DNA of 64,000 nt from Pedobacter nototheniae. GTDB lineage: Bacteria; Bacteroidota; Bacteroidia; Sphingobacteriales; Sphingobacteriaceae. A program made the position numbers and the translations under genes. Numbering within the stretch: the first letter of the stretch is position 1; every line of letters starts with the position of its first letter. Under the pieces are notes generated by a model. The model was not told the origin of the DNA. It saw only the letters and a list, made by a program, of their open reading frames with translations, and did no database searches. Location: assembly GCF_004335085.1 (NCBI RefSeq), contig NZ_RQRS01000005.1:1-64000 (forward strand), read 5' to 3'. Shown here piece after piece: positions 17,295-26,819 of the stretch.

Positions 17295-18578
17295 TTAAGC
17301 CTGTTTTAAAATTTTAATTCCAATACCACAAGATAAGCATTTTTTTTGGTCGCAATATTGTTTTTTTAACTGTAAAACTCCTTGCGAGGCAAAAGCATGA
17401 TCTATCTTTAAACCTGCCATCATAAACTTATCTGTAATCGCATTTTTTTCGGCTGGTAAACTTTCTAATAGTTTAATTGCCCTGTTCATGTAAAATTGGG
17501 TATCGGTTTGTTTTCCATATGCGAACAAAAATAAAGCCACAGTATTTAGCAATATATTGTCAATAGAAGTTTTTCCAATTTGAAGAGCCACAGATATTGA
17601 CGGTTTTTTAAAGTGATAATGTGTTTTCCAGTATTCGTTAACGGGCAAATCTTCAAATAAACTGCGTAAAGAAAGTATATCATCCATTGTCATAACCTTA
17701 GAAAACAAATGATTAGCTTTAACAATTAGTGCTGCAAACTGAGCAAGCCTTATGGTTGGGAAATTTTGTGGCCGCATGCGCATAAACTTCCATATAGAAA
17801 CTTCAATAGGTTTAATTTTATATTTCTTTTTCAAATACTCAAACTCTGCTTTAAGTTTTAGAGGGTATTCTTCTTTAAACTGATCGTTTAAAAAGCCAGC
17901 GGTACCAAACACCAACGCTTCAATTTGAAAGGCATTATCTTTATGTTTTGCGTATATATTTTGAGGAATAGCTTTCGCAAAAAGTTCAAAAGGCAATGCA
18001 TTAACTTTAAAACCAAAGTTGCGTGCAGTGAAACGATAAAAAGTTTCATCCCAATTTCCATTTAATTCACTTATCGTTTCTAAAACGGCCTTTGTTTTAA
18101 GTTCAAAACGCTCTAATAGGGTTCTGGATAAAAAAGAATCAACAATAAATTTATCTACATTTCCAATTTGTGCTGCGCAAGGAAAATCAGTTAACGTCAA
18201 AAATAAATCAGCGTATCTTTCTTGTAATGCTTTGGGGATGCGATTTTTTAATTCCAAAACTGGCAAAACGGTACCATTTATCCTCTTTACAGGCTCATCG
18301 TTTTCAAATACAACATGTAAAATTACGTTTTCGTAACTTAAATCAGTTTGGTGGTTGTGCTTTAACCAATCAGAAGATTTTAGGTGAATCTCTACATTCC
18401 CTGCCCAAAGGGTTTCGCCAATTTGAATCTTCGCATTACTAAAATCAGGACCAGAATTTTTATTTAATAAACCAGGATTAATAATTTTGAGTTCTTCTCC
18501 TGCCGTTGTTTGTAATTCATTAAAATCAAACGACCTAAATTGCCAAACGTAGTGTAAAAAATCTTCTGGAAACAGCAT
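17295..18578 (-). CDS. DUF2851 family protein
   Basis: The 427-residue soluble protein opens MLFPEDFLHYVWQFRSFD and has the family string NSGPDFSNAKIQIGETLWAGNVEIHLKSSDWLKHNHQTD, followed by NVILHVVFENDEPV. The C-terminus has a Cys cluster (YCDQKKCLSCGIGIKIL) that could bind metal. DUF2851 is confined largely to Bacteroidota, and its function is not established. The fold is often compared with nuclease-like domains, but no catalytic proof is visible. It is cotranscribed with the PspC-like gene. Confidence 0.85.
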   Translation of the reverse strand: MLFPEDFLHYVWQFRSFDFNELQTTAGEELKIINPGLLNKNSGPDFSNAKIQIGETLWAGNVEIHLKSSDWLKHNHQTDLSYENVILHVVFENDEPVKRINGTVLPVLELKNRIPKALQERYADLFLTLTDFPCAAQIGNVDKFIVDSFLSRTLLERFELKTKAVLETISELNGNWDETFYRFTARNFGFKVNALPFELFAKAIPQNIYAKHKDNAFQIEALVFGTAGFLNDQFKEEYPLKLKAEFEYLKKKYKIKPIEVSIWKFMRMRPQNFPTIRLAQFAALIVKANHLFSKVMTMDDILSLRSLFEDLPVNEYWKTHYHFKKPSISVALQIGKTSIDNILLNTVALFLFAYGKQTDTQFYMNRAIKLLESLPAEKNAITDKFMMAGLKIDHAFASQGVLQLKKQYCDQKKCLSCGIGIKILKQA

Positions 18579-18640
18579 AAAAGAGAGCAGCTAATTAATA
18601 ATACAAGATGTAATATTAATTATAATCTACAATATTTATG

Positions 18641-19540
18641 CTACGTTAAAGTTTTCTTTTTATAGTTGGTTACAAAAACGCCTGCAATAATTAAGGCTGT
18701 GGCGATAATTAAATCAAAATTAACATCTTCATTTAAAATTAGCCAACCTAAAAATATGGCAATTACTGTATTAAAGTAAGTAAGGATGGAAACTTCGGAT
18801 GCAGATACTTTCTTTAAAGCGTAATGATAACAAAAGTAGGCTAATACAGAGCCAAAAACGGCTAAATAAACTGTTGCTAAAATACTTTCGGTTTTCCATG
18901 AGACGACATCGGCTTTGCCTGAAAAAATAAATGCCAAACCGAGCTGCACAATTGCAGAAAACACAAACTGATAGAAAAGATTTAGAAAGATATTTTCGGC
19001 TTTACCACTATGCTTTTTACTGTAAATTGTACCAATAGTCCAACCGGTAACCGCTACAACTAATGATAAAATTCCATTTCTATAACCAGGGTCCAGAAGA
19101 TCGTTTATGCCATCTCTAAAAATAAAAACGATTCCTAAAAAGCCAATAAATACTCCTATAAATCCTTTTAAACTAGCTTTTTGAATTCGTAATGCTACGC
19201 AACCCAAGAAAACTGCTAATGGAGAAGTTGCATTAATTAAAGATGTTAAACCACTCGGGATTGTTTTTTCTGCAACGGTTGTCATGCCGTTGGCAATTAC
19301 CACCATTAATAAGGATAAAATGAGTTGGCGTTTTAAACTATGCCAGCCAATCCACTTTAATTCCTTTTGCCTGATGAGAATAAATAGAATGATAATGGAA
19401 GCAATAGTTTGACGGATTGCAGTTACATACCATGGTGGGATGCTTTTTACAGCAACGCGAATACCTAAATAAGTAGTACCCCAAATTAATGCGACACCGG
19501 CTAATGCTACAATAAGCTTTACATCAATTTTTGCTTTCAT
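18641..19540 (-). CDS. EamA/DMT-family transporter
   Basis: The 299-residue polytopic protein has two EamA repeats: VALIWGTTYLGIRVAVKSIPPWYVTAIRQ at the N-terminus and YFNTVIAIFLGWLILNEDVNFDLIIATALIIAGVFVTN at the C-terminus. It is the RhaT/YdcZ-like exporter type, in the inner membrane. The substrate is unknown. This is the third EamA protein in the window. It lies next to pyrF on the same strand with a 95-bp gap, and a functional link is not implied. Confidence 0.9.
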   Translation of the reverse strand: MKAKIDVKLIVALAGVALIWGTTYLGIRVAVKSIPPWYVTAIRQTIASIIILFILIRQKELKWIGWHSLKRQLILSLLMVVIANGMTTVAEKTIPSGLTSLINATSPLAVFLGCVALRIQKASLKGFIGVFIGFLGIVFIFRDGINDLLDPGYRNGILSLVVAVTGWTIGTIYSKKHSGKAENIFLNLFYQFVFSAIVQLGLAFIFSGKADVVSWKTESILATVYLAVFGSVLAYFCYHYALKKVSASEVSILTYFNTVIAIFLGWLILNEDVNFDLIIATALIIAGVFVTNYKKKTLT

Positions 19541-19635
19541 TGTTTTACCACAGATCAGGACAGATAAACCCTGAACGCATAGAACTGAGTCTTTTCTAAA
19601 TTTATAATTTAGTAATTAATAAGAATAAGATTTAG

Positions 19636-20469
19636 TTAACCTACCAAATTTGCGGCAACTAGTATTTGCTCCATTTCCTGCTGTAGCTTTAAGGCTTCTT
19701 CTCTGGCTCTTTCAGCAAAATCTTCGCCTTTGCTTGCGTAGATAATTCCTCTGGCAGAGTTAACCAATAAGCCGCATTCATTATTCAAACCATATTTGCA
19801 AACTTCCTGCAAATCGCCACCCTGTGCGCCTACACCAGGAACCAGTAAAAAATGATTTGGAATTAATTTTCTTACATCGCCAAAAGCTGCGCCTCTAGTT
19901 GCCCCCACTACATACATAATTTGCTCATCAGTTGCCCAGGTGGATGAAGTTTTTATTACTTTTTCAAATAAACGCTCATCTCCTATTTGCTGTAATTGGA
20001 AATCAGCATGACCAGAATTGGAGGTTAAAGCCAAAAGAATTACCCATTTATCCTTAAAGTTTAAGAAAGGCGTAACGGAATCACTTCCCATGTATGGTGC
20101 AACGGTAACGGAATCGAAACTCATTTCTGAAGAAGATTCATTAAAAAATGTTTCTGCATACATAGCAGATGTATTTCCTATATCGCCACGTTTGGCATCA
20201 GCAATGGTAAAAATATCTTTTGGAATGTACTTCCATGTTTCGGTTAAGGTTGCCCATCCTTTTGCACCATAGCACTCATAAAAAGCAGTATTAGGTTTAT
20301 AGGCTACACATAAATCTTTTGTGGCATCAATAATCTGCTTATTAAACTCTAAAATCGGATTTTCGTATTTCAAAAGGTGCTGAGGAATTTTATCTAAAGA
20401 AGAATCAAGGCCAACACATAAAAATGAACGTTTTTTTTGTATCTGATCGAAAAGTTGCTGTTTAGTCAT
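19636..20469 (-). CDS. pyrF: Orotidine 5'-phosphate decarboxylase, type 2
   Basis: The 277-residue length and sequence fit the longer type 2 PyrF. The catalytic stretch [19 protein letters not shown] supplies Asp91, Lys93 and Asp96. [14 protein letters not shown] is the N-terminal substrate loop, and [15 protein letters not shown] plus [11 protein letters not shown] form the phosphate-binding end. It converts OMP to UMP, the last step of pyrimidine synthesis. No other pyr gene is nearby, as is usual in Bacteroidota. Confidence 0.95.
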   Translation of the reverse strand: MTKQQLFDQIQKKRSFLCVGLDSSLDKIPQHLLKYENPILEFNKQIIDATKDLCVAYKPNTAFYECYGAKGWATLTETWKYIPKDIFTIADAKRGDIGNTSAMYAETFFNESSSEMSFDSVTVAPYMGSDSVTPFLNFKDKWVILLALTSNSGHADFQLQQIGDERLFEKVIKTSSTWATDEQIMYVVGATRGAAFGDVRKLIPNHFLLVPGVGAQGGDLQEVCKYGLNNECGLLVNSARGIIYASKGEDFAERAREEALKLQQEMEQILVAANLVG

Positions 20470-20830
20470 AATTTTGGGCTTATTTGCTGCAAATATGAAG
20501 ATTTTAAAATTTTTAGTCTCTATTAATTTACAGGTATTTAATTTTTTTTTTAAACATTTTAAACTTTCTCTTGCAGATTACGTTTCAAATACATACAATT
20601 GCAGCATAATTTCTCAATCGTTTATCTGAATATCACAGAAAAATCTTCAAAACTTGTCTTTTATTATCAATTTTTAACTGCATTTTTTGCTTTATTCAGC
20701 CAATAAACACACAATGAAAACATGATGAAGTTGCCATTCATAACAAATTGAATTGCTGCTTAATGATTGCTTAATAACCTGTGATAAGAATTATACCTAA
20801 TGAAATTTTCTTGAAACATATATATTTCAA
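20470..20830. other. Divergent spacer between pyrF and rho
   Basis: This is 361 bp of AT-rich DNA without an ORF or known RNA. Near 20754-20775 the words TGCTTAATGATTGCTTAAT form a short direct repeat. A long rho leader is plausible because Rho is often autoregulated, but no attenuator hairpin is evident and no confident promoter could be placed. Confidence 0.4.
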
Positions 20831-22525
20831 ATGTTTAGTAAAACAGAATTAAATGATAAGCTCACATCAGAATTACGTGAACTTGCAAAAACCTATGGCA
20901 TTGAAGGTGCTGATACATTAAGAAAAATAGATCTTGTTGAAGTACTTTTACACCAGCAAGTAATTATTGATGCAGCTAAACAGGGTGATGAACCTGCAGC
21001 AGAACCGCAAGCAGATGTTGAAGCTGTCGCTGCACCTAAAACGAAGGCCATAAAAGCAGATAAAGTTCAGAAAGTTGTTGCTGAAAAGCCTGTTAAAAAA
21101 AGAGCACGTTTAAGTAAGGATGAACCTGCTGCTCCAATTGCAAGAGAAAGAGATTCAATTACACTTTTTGATGAGCCTAATCATCAGCAGAAAAAGGAAG
21201 CTCAACCAGAGAAACAGCCTGATAGAGTTATAGAAACAGATGAAAGTGTAAAGCCAATATCTGCCCTGATTGAAGAAAATAATGAATCTCCAGCAGTAAA
21301 GCCTGCAAAACAAGAGCCACGCGAAAAACAACAACGCGATGATAACCGCCAAAAACAACCTGGCGGTGGCAACCACCACAAAAACGAAAACAGTTATTCT
21401 AATTTAGATTTTGATAATGTAATCACCAATGAGGGTGTATTGGAAATTATGCCTGATGGCTATGGTTTCTTAAGATCTGCGGATTACAACTATTTAACTT
21501 CTCCTGATGATATTTATGTATCGCAATCACAAATTAAACTTTTTGGTTTAAAAACTGGCGATACTGTTAAAGGAAGTATTCGCCCACCAAAAGAAGGTGA
21601 AAAATATTTCCCTTTGGTACGTGTTGAAACTATTAATGGCCGTATACCTGCTGAAGTTCGTGATCGTGTTCCATTTGATTATTTAACACCGCTTTTTCCA
21701 ACTGAAAAATTAAATTTATTTACGGATAACAGTAATTACTCTACCCGTATTATGGATTTGTTTACCCCGATTGGTAAAGGACAACGTGGTTTAATTGTTG
21801 CTCAGCCAAAAACTGGTAAAACTAATTTATTAAAAGAGGTTGCCAACGCAATTGCTAAAAATCACCCTGAGGTTTATTTAATTATCCTTTTAATTGATGA
21901 GCGTCCAGAAGAGGTAACTGATATGGCCCGTAGTGTAAGAGCAGAAGTTATTGCTTCTACTTTTGATGAGCCAGCTGAGCGCCACGTAAAAATTGCTAAC
22001 ATCGTTTTAGAGAAATCTAAGCGTTTGGTAGAAAGTGGTCATGATGTGGTTATCCTTTTAGATTCAATTACCCGTTTAGCAAGGGCTTACAATACAACTG
22101 CTCCTGCATCTGGTAAAATATTATCAGGTGGTGTTGATGCCAATGCATTACATAAGCCTAAACGTTTCTTTGGAGCGGCACGTAATATCGAAAACGGTGG
22201 TTCATTAACTATATTGGCTACTGCGTTAACTGATACAGGTTCTAAAATGGATGAGGTTATTTTCGAAGAATTTAAAGGTACAGGTAACATGGAGTTGCAA
22301 TTAGACCGCAAATTATCGAACAAACGTATTTTCCCTGCTATTGATATTACAGCATCAAGTACACGCCGTGATGATTTGTTATTGGATAGAGATATTTTAC
22401 AACGTGTTTGGATTTTACGCAACCACCTTGCAGATATGAACAGCCAGGAAGCAATGGAGTTTGTACAAGCTCAAATTAAAGGCACAAAAAGCAACGAAGA
22501 ATTCTTAATTTCGATGAACAGCTAA
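20831..22525 (+). CDS. rho: Transcription termination factor Rho
   Basis: This 564-residue Rho is longer than E. coli Rho (419). An N-terminal Rho_N helical part ([37 protein letters not shown]) is followed by a hydrophilic insertion rich in Ala, Lys, Gln and Pro (about 50-195), as known for Bacteroidota. The RNA-binding domain ([15 protein letters not shown]) and the RecA-like motor follow: Walker [26 protein letters not shown], and [16 protein letters not shown]. The hexamer loads on nascent RNA and ends transcription. It is followed by a degenerate word-repeat spacer before pssA. Confidence 0.97.
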   Translation: MFSKTELNDKLTSELRELAKTYGIEGADTLRKIDLVEVLLHQQVIIDAAKQGDEPAAEPQADVEAVAAPKTKAIKADKVQKVVAEKPVKKRARLSKDEPAAPIARERDSITLFDEPNHQQKKEAQPEKQPDRVIETDESVKPISALIEENNESPAVKPAKQEPREKQQRDDNRQKQPGGGNHHKNENSYSNLDFDNVITNEGVLEIMPDGYGFLRSADYNYLTSPDDIYVSQSQIKLFGLKTGDTVKGSIRPPKEGEKYFPLVRVETINGRIPAEVRDRVPFDYLTPLFPTEKLNLFTDNSNYSTRIMDLFTPIGKGQRGLIVAQPKTGKTNLLKEVANAIAKNHPEVYLIILLIDERPEEVTDMARSVRAEVIASTFDEPAERHVKIANIVLEKSKRLVESGHDVVILLDSITRLARAYNTTAPASGKILSGGVDANALHKPKRFFGAARNIENGGSLTILATALTDTGSKMDEVIFEEFKGTGNMELQLDRKLSNKRIFPAIDITASSTRRDDLLLDRDILQRVWILRNHLADMNSQEAMEFVQAQIKGTKSNEEFLISMNS

Positions 22526-22529
22526 GATA

Positions 22530-22604
22530 AAGCTTAAAGGTGTAAGGTTAAAGGTTTCCTATTCGGATGCTTAAATCTTACACCTTAAACCCCATACCTT
22601 AAAC
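22530..22604. repeat. TTAAAGG-word spacer with internal inverted repeat
   Basis: The rho-pssA spacer iterates words such as CTTAAAGG, TAAGGTTAAAGG and, in the other orientation, CTTAAACC and CCTTAAACC. The two halves (around 22533-22545 and 22577-22595) are roughly reverse complements (GGTGTAAGG against CTTACACC), so the transcript could fold back. Similar words occur after murA (33425-33460) and sucC (45660-45692). Confidence 0.5.
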
Positions 22605-22605
22605 C

Positions 22606-23295
22606 ATGAAAAGGCATATTCCGAATGCGATAACCTGCGCCAACTTATTTTCTGGGTGCATCGGTATCGTTTTTGCATTTAAAGGCGAATTACAGATAAC
22701 AGCTTATTTTGTGATCCTTTCGGGGATTTTCGATTTTTTTGATGGAATGGTTGCACGCACACTTAATGTAAAATCGAATATTGGCAAAGATTTGGATTCT
22801 TTGGCAGATATGGTGAGCTTCGGCTTTTTACCAGGAGTGGTGATGTTTCAACTTCTTAAATCCAGTGATTACACCTCCGAATTTCTCCCTTACCTAGCCT
22901 TTTTTATCACCATTTTCTCCGCCCTGCGTTTGGCAAAATTCAACAATGATGAAAGACAAACACAAGATTTTATCGGATTAAATACGCCAATGAACACACT
23001 TTTTATATGTTCTTTACCTTTTATAGCTGTAGATTATCCTTCAATTATAAACTCTACAATGCTACTAATTGGGGTTATTGCTATAACCAGCTTTTTGCTA
23101 ATTAGCGAAATCAAAATATTCTCCTTAAAGTTTAATAATTTAAGCTGGCAAGCTAATAAGGTCAAATTTATTTTCCTTATGCTATCGGCGCTCCTTATTG
23201 CAGCCTTAAAATTTGCAGCAATACCATTTGTATTAGTGTTGTATATAGGATTATCCTTTCTACACTTTAGAAATGTAGAAAGTTTATCTAAGTAA
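22606..23295 (+). CDS. pssA: CDP-diacylglycerol--serine O-phosphatidyltransferase
   Basis: The 229-residue polytopic protein carries the CDP-alcohol phosphotransferase signature FDFFDGMVARTL, then GKDLDSLADMVSFG with its two spaced Asp residues. The opening, KRHIPNAITCANLFSGCIGIVFAF, matches PssA of Gram-positive and Bacteroidota type. It makes phosphatidylserine, the precursor of phosphatidylethanolamine, in the inner membrane. It may be cotranscribed with rho through the word-repeat spacer, and is convergent with the Hpt gene only 17 bases away. Confidence 0.92.
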   Translation: MKRHIPNAITCANLFSGCIGIVFAFKGELQITAYFVILSGIFDFFDGMVARTLNVKSNIGKDLDSLADMVSFGFLPGVVMFQLLKSSDYTSEFLPYLAFFITIFSALRLAKFNNDERQTQDFIGLNTPMNTLFICSLPFIAVDYPSIINSTMLLIGVIAITSFLLISEIKIFSLKFNNLSWQANKVKFIFLMLSALLIAALKFAAIPFVLVLYIGLSFLHFRNVESLSK

Positions 23296-23312
23296 ATATT
23301 AATTTGCAGGAA

Positions 23313-23687
23313 TTATAGCTTCGCCTGAATATCTTTTTTGGCTTCTTCCAGCTGTGTATAAACATGGGCAAGCAATTCCTTAAGTCGGGATATATTTGCA
23401 GGAATTACCTCTACATTCTCCTGATTACGGGCATTTTGCTCAATTTCTTGAACAAAATCTTTTATATCATCTCTTCCAATATAACTAAAGGTAGGCTTTA
23501 TTTTATGTACACTATTGGCAACCATATCCCAATCTTCGTTTGCCAAAGCACTATCCAGCTCCGTTAAATAAACTGGTGTCTGATCAATAAACGTATCAAA
23601 AACCTCAATCATAAAAGTTGGGTTATGACCCACCATTTTAATGAGGTAAGATAAATCCAGGGGCTGACTATCTTTTATATCCTGCAT
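23313..23687 (-). CDS. Stand-alone Hpt (histidine phosphotransfer) domain protein
   Basis: The 124-residue all-helical protein has the Hpt motif SVHKIKPTFSYIG with the phospho-accepting His61, preceded by TFIDQTPVYLTELDSALANEDWDMVAN. It relays phosphoryl groups between a hybrid histidine kinase and a response regulator. No kinase or regulator is adjacent, so its partners lie elsewhere. It is transcribed with folK (17-bp gap), which is probably fortuitous. Confidence 0.88.
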   Translation of the reverse strand: MQDIKDSQPLDLSYLIKMVGHNPTFMIEVFDTFIDQTPVYLTELDSALANEDWDMVANSVHKIKPTFSYIGRDDIKDFVQEIEQNARNQENVEVIPANISRLKELLAHVYTQLEEAKKDIQAKL

Positions 23688-23704
23688 GTTACAAATCTAA
23701 TTAA

Positions 23705-24199
23705 TTACAATTTCTTAACGTCCAAATCGTCAACAATATTTTCAGAAATCTCTAAAATAGTCTTCCCTAAAAGAGGATGAACAACCTCTGCTCCTATTTC
23801 TGCCATAGGTTCCATTACAAATTTCCTGTATTGCATTTGAGGATGAGGCACATGCAATTTGTTTTCAATATTTATAATTTCATTGCCAAACAGAATCAAA
23901 TCAATATCAATTAAGCGTTCTCCCCATTTCTCTTTACGTACACGACCTAGATTTTTTTCTATATCCAGGGCTTTATTTAACACCTCAAGTGGCGATAAAT
24001 TGGTTTTTATGCTTACAGCCTGATTCAAAAATGCTGGCTGATCTGTTTTACCCCATGCAGCGGTTTCATAAATTGATGATTTAGAAACAATTTCTCCAAT
24101 TTCATCATTCAAAAGTACTATAGCTTTCTGTAAATTTTCTTCCCGGTTTCCTAAATTCCCCCCTAGTAACAAATAAGCAATTGTGCTATCTAATGCCAT
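23705..24199 (-). CDS. folK: 2-amino-4-hydroxy-6-hydroxymethyldihydropteridine diphosphokinase
   Basis: The 164-residue length fits HPPK. The landmarks are LLGGNLGNREENLQKAI at the start, SIYETAAWGKTDQPAFLNQAV, and the signature KWGERLIDIDLILFG, whose Asp pair binds magnesium-ATP. It pyrophosphorylates the pterin before joining with p-aminobenzoate in folate synthesis. It is divergent from sppA and upstream of the Hpt gene. Confidence 0.95.
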   Translation of the reverse strand: MALDSTIAYLLLGGNLGNREENLQKAIVLLNDEIGEIVSKSSIYETAAWGKTDQPAFLNQAVSIKTNLSPLEVLNKALDIEKNLGRVRKEKWGERLIDIDLILFGNEIINIENKLHVPHPQMQYRKFVMEPMAEIGAEVVHPLLGKTILEISENIVDDLDVKKL

Positions 24200-24251
24200 A
24201 TTAAGCGTCGTGTATTTTTATATCTTTACAAAAACAAAATTAAAACATTAA

Positions 24252-26021
24252 ATGAGAGATTTTTTTAAATATCTATTTGCTTCAATGTTAGGTTTTTTCC
24301 TTTCTATTGTCATTGTCTGCGTAGTCTTCTTTTTTATAATTGTAGGATTAATAGCATCTGTAAATTCGGATAAAACGGTGACTGTGAGCGAAAACAGTGT
24401 ACTATTTTTGAACTTAGATCAACCAATTACTGAACGTACTCCAAAAAATTCTTTTGGCAATTTACCAATAGTTGGAAACGAAGGTAAAGATGGAATTGGT
24501 TTAAATGACATTCTTAAATCAATTAAAAGAGCAAAAAACGACGACAATATTAAATGTATTTACATAAATGTTAGCAGTCCACAAGCAGGTTTTGCCACCA
24601 TGCGTGAAGTTAGAAATGCATTAATAGACTTTAAAAAATCTCATAAAAAAATAATTTCTTACAGCGAAGTTTACACGCAAGGTGCTTACTATTTGGCATC
24701 GGCTGCAGATAAAGTTTATTTAAATCCAGAAGGTGCACTTGAGTTTAAAGGTTTCAGCTCTCAGTTAACTTTCTTTAAAGGAACTTTGGAAAAATTAGGA
24801 ATTGAAGCGCAGGTAATTCGTGTAGGTAACTATAAAAGTGCTGTAGAGCCATTTATTTTAGATAAAATGAGTGATTATAACCGCAAGCAGGTTACCGCTT
24901 ATGTAGGTGGTTTGTACAACACTTTCTTAACAGATATTGCCCAAACCAGAGATATACAAAAAGACAGTTTATATGTTATTGCTGATAAATATAAAATTCA
25001 GCAACCAAAAGATGCCCTTAACTATAAAATGGTTGATGGCTTAAAATATAAAGACGAAATTTTAGAAGAACTAAAATCTATTTCCGGCAGATCGAAAAAA
25101 GATAATATAAGATCGATTTCTATTAACGATTATGCTCTTAATAACCCAACTAGTGAAGGAACTGACAAAGATAAAGTTGCGGTAATTTATGCCAATGGCG
25201 AAATTAATGGCGGTGAAGGTTCTGATAATGAGATAGGTTCCGAACGTATTTCAAGAGCAATTAGAAAAGCCCGTTTAGATGATGATATTAAAGCAATAGT
25301 TTTAAGGATTAATTCTCCGGGTGGCAGTGCCTTGGCATCTGATGTAATTTGGAGAGAGGTAATTTTAACTAAAAAAATAAAACCTGTTATTGCTTCATTT
25401 GGTGATGTTGCCGCTTCTGGTGGTTATTATATTGGTTGTGCTGCCGATAGCATTTTTGTGCAACCTAATACCATTACAGGCTCAATTGGTGTATTTGGTA
25501 TTATTCCAAATTTTCAAAACTTAATGACAAACAAACTGGGAATCACTTTTGATGGCGTTAAAACTGGTGAGTTTGCAGATATTATGAGCACAAATCGCCC
25601 GATGACGAGTAGCGAAAGGTTTATCATCCAAAATGAATTAAACAGAATTTATAGTGGTTTTGTTAGTCGCGTTGCAGATGGTAGAAAGAAAAGCAAAACT
25701 TATATTGATAGCATTGGCGGTGGCCACGTTTGGATTGGAACAGATGCTGTTCAAATTGGTTTAGCAGATCGTATTGGAAGTTTTAATGATGCAATTACTT
25801 CCGCAGCCAAAAAAGCAAATATCAAAAATTATAAAATAGTAGAATATCCAGAAGTGATTGATCCTTTAAAATCTTTCCTTTCTGAAAGCACAGATAAAAT
25901 TAAAACTTATTATACTAAACAAGAACTTGGCGACAACTATCCTATTTACCAACAGATGAAAAAGGTGGTTACCAGATCTGGTATTCAAATGAGAATGCCT
26001 TTTGAAGCGGTAATTAAGTAA
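24252..26021 (+). CDS. sppA: Signal peptide peptidase SppA, long form
   Basis: At 589 residues this is the 67K form with two tandem protease-like domains. An N-terminal membrane anchor (about 8-36) is followed by a first domain holding the Lys-bearing segment VIRVGNYKSAVEPF and a second with the nucleophile in FGDVAASGGYYIGCAAD and NTITGSIGVFGIIPNF. It degrades cleaved signal peptides at the inner membrane. A strong terminator follows immediately. Confidence 0.94.
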   Translation: MRDFFKYLFASMLGFFLSIVIVCVVFFFIIVGLIASVNSDKTVTVSENSVLFLNLDQPITERTPKNSFGNLPIVGNEGKDGIGLNDILKSIKRAKNDDNIKCIYINVSSPQAGFATMREVRNALIDFKKSHKKIISYSEVYTQGAYYLASAADKVYLNPEGALEFKGFSSQLTFFKGTLEKLGIEAQVIRVGNYKSAVEPFILDKMSDYNRKQVTAYVGGLYNTFLTDIAQTRDIQKDSLYVIADKYKIQQPKDALNYKMVDGLKYKDEILEELKSISGRSKKDNIRSISINDYALNNPTSEGTDKDKVAVIYANGEINGGEGSDNEIGSERISRAIRKARLDDDIKAIVLRINSPGGSALASDVIWREVILTKKIKPVIASFGDVAASGGYYIGCAADSIFVQPNTITGSIGVFGIIPNFQNLMTNKLGITFDGVKTGEFADIMSTNRPMTSSERFIIQNELNRIYSGFVSRVADGRKKSKTYIDSIGGGHVWIGTDAVQIGLADRIGSFNDAITSAAKKANIKNYKIVEYPEVIDPLKSFLSESTDKIKTYYTKQELGDNYPIYQQMKKVVTRSGIQMRMPFEAVIK

Positions 26022-26041
26022 TAAAAAAAAGAGTCATTTTT

Positions 26042-26077
26042 AAGGGCAGTAGAAATATCTATTGCCCTTTTTATTTT
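26042..26077 (+). terminator. Terminator after sppA
   Basis: AAGGGCA and TGCCCTT pair with an inner TAG/CTA extension and an AAATAT loop, then a T-rich run (TTTTTATTTTT). It is between convergent sppA and the lipoprotein gene and may act on both strands. Confidence 0.85.
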
Positions 26078-26078
26078 T

Positions 26079-26705
26079 CTACTTAATCAATTTCCATTCA
26101 GGGTGCAGGGTTAAATAAGTTTCATTCACTGATTTACGTTTTGGATGTACCGTTAAGGCAACACTCTTCTTATTTACGATCTCAAACCCAATTCCATCAG
26201 GCTTCGAATCATAAATAAAAATGGTATCCTGATTTTGATCTAAATATGTCGACACTTTCTCCATCGCCGGAAATTTTAATGCAAGGTCATTAAGCGTTCT
26301 TCCAGTTCCAAAACCATCCTGTGTTTTATAAAGGGCTGAGGTAACTCTAATTTGTTTAACATCCTTTACCACCATATTGCTATCGCGATAAGAAGAGTAA
26401 ATTGCAAACTCATCTTTTTTATCACCCTTTAAAGCCTTACCATACCAAATACCCCAAGCTTTACCCATTGCAGCATCGCCACCATCGGCATTACCCATTT
26501 TTTTTGACACTTGCTGCATATCCTCTCCAATGGATATTTGCCCAACTGAAGTGCCCGGAACAATTAAAAATTGCTCATTAACAATTTTACCCGGACCGGA
26601 TTCGATACTTGCAATAGAATCTCTTTTGTGACCAGAATTGGTTGATGATTGGCATGCGGCTAAACTCGCAGTAAGCCCTAAAACAAAGATTTTAAATGTT
26701 CTCAT
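26079..26705 (-). CDS. Putative lipoprotein of unknown function
   Basis: The ATG at 26705 gives 208 residues with a lipobox, GLTASLAAC (Cys18). The mature part has no membrane segment. It contains FLIVPGTSVGQISIGEDMQQVSKKMGNAD and later GFGTGRTLNDLALKFPAMEKV, a repeated pattern of short modules reminiscent of periplasmic beta-rich proteins that monitor small domains. I recognise no family. It is probably anchored in the outer or inner membrane. A TTG just upstream of the ATG is ignored. Confidence 0.75.
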   Translation of the reverse strand: MRTFKIFVLGLTASLAACQSSTNSGHKRDSIASIESGPGKIVNEQFLIVPGTSVGQISIGEDMQQVSKKMGNADGGDAAMGKAWGIWYGKALKGDKKDEFAIYSSYRDSNMVVKDVKQIRVTSALYKTQDGFGTGRTLNDLALKFPAMEKVSTYLDQNQDTIFIYDSKPDGIGFEIVNKKSVALTVHPKRKSVNETYLTLHPEWKLIK

Positions 26706-26819
26706 CAAGAATTTTATTTTGTTATCTAATATTATTTTAACAATATATTATCCAAATTGTGTTTGGAAATTGATAACAGCGAATAAACTTCAGTCTTTAT
26801 TTTCTAATTTTACAGACTT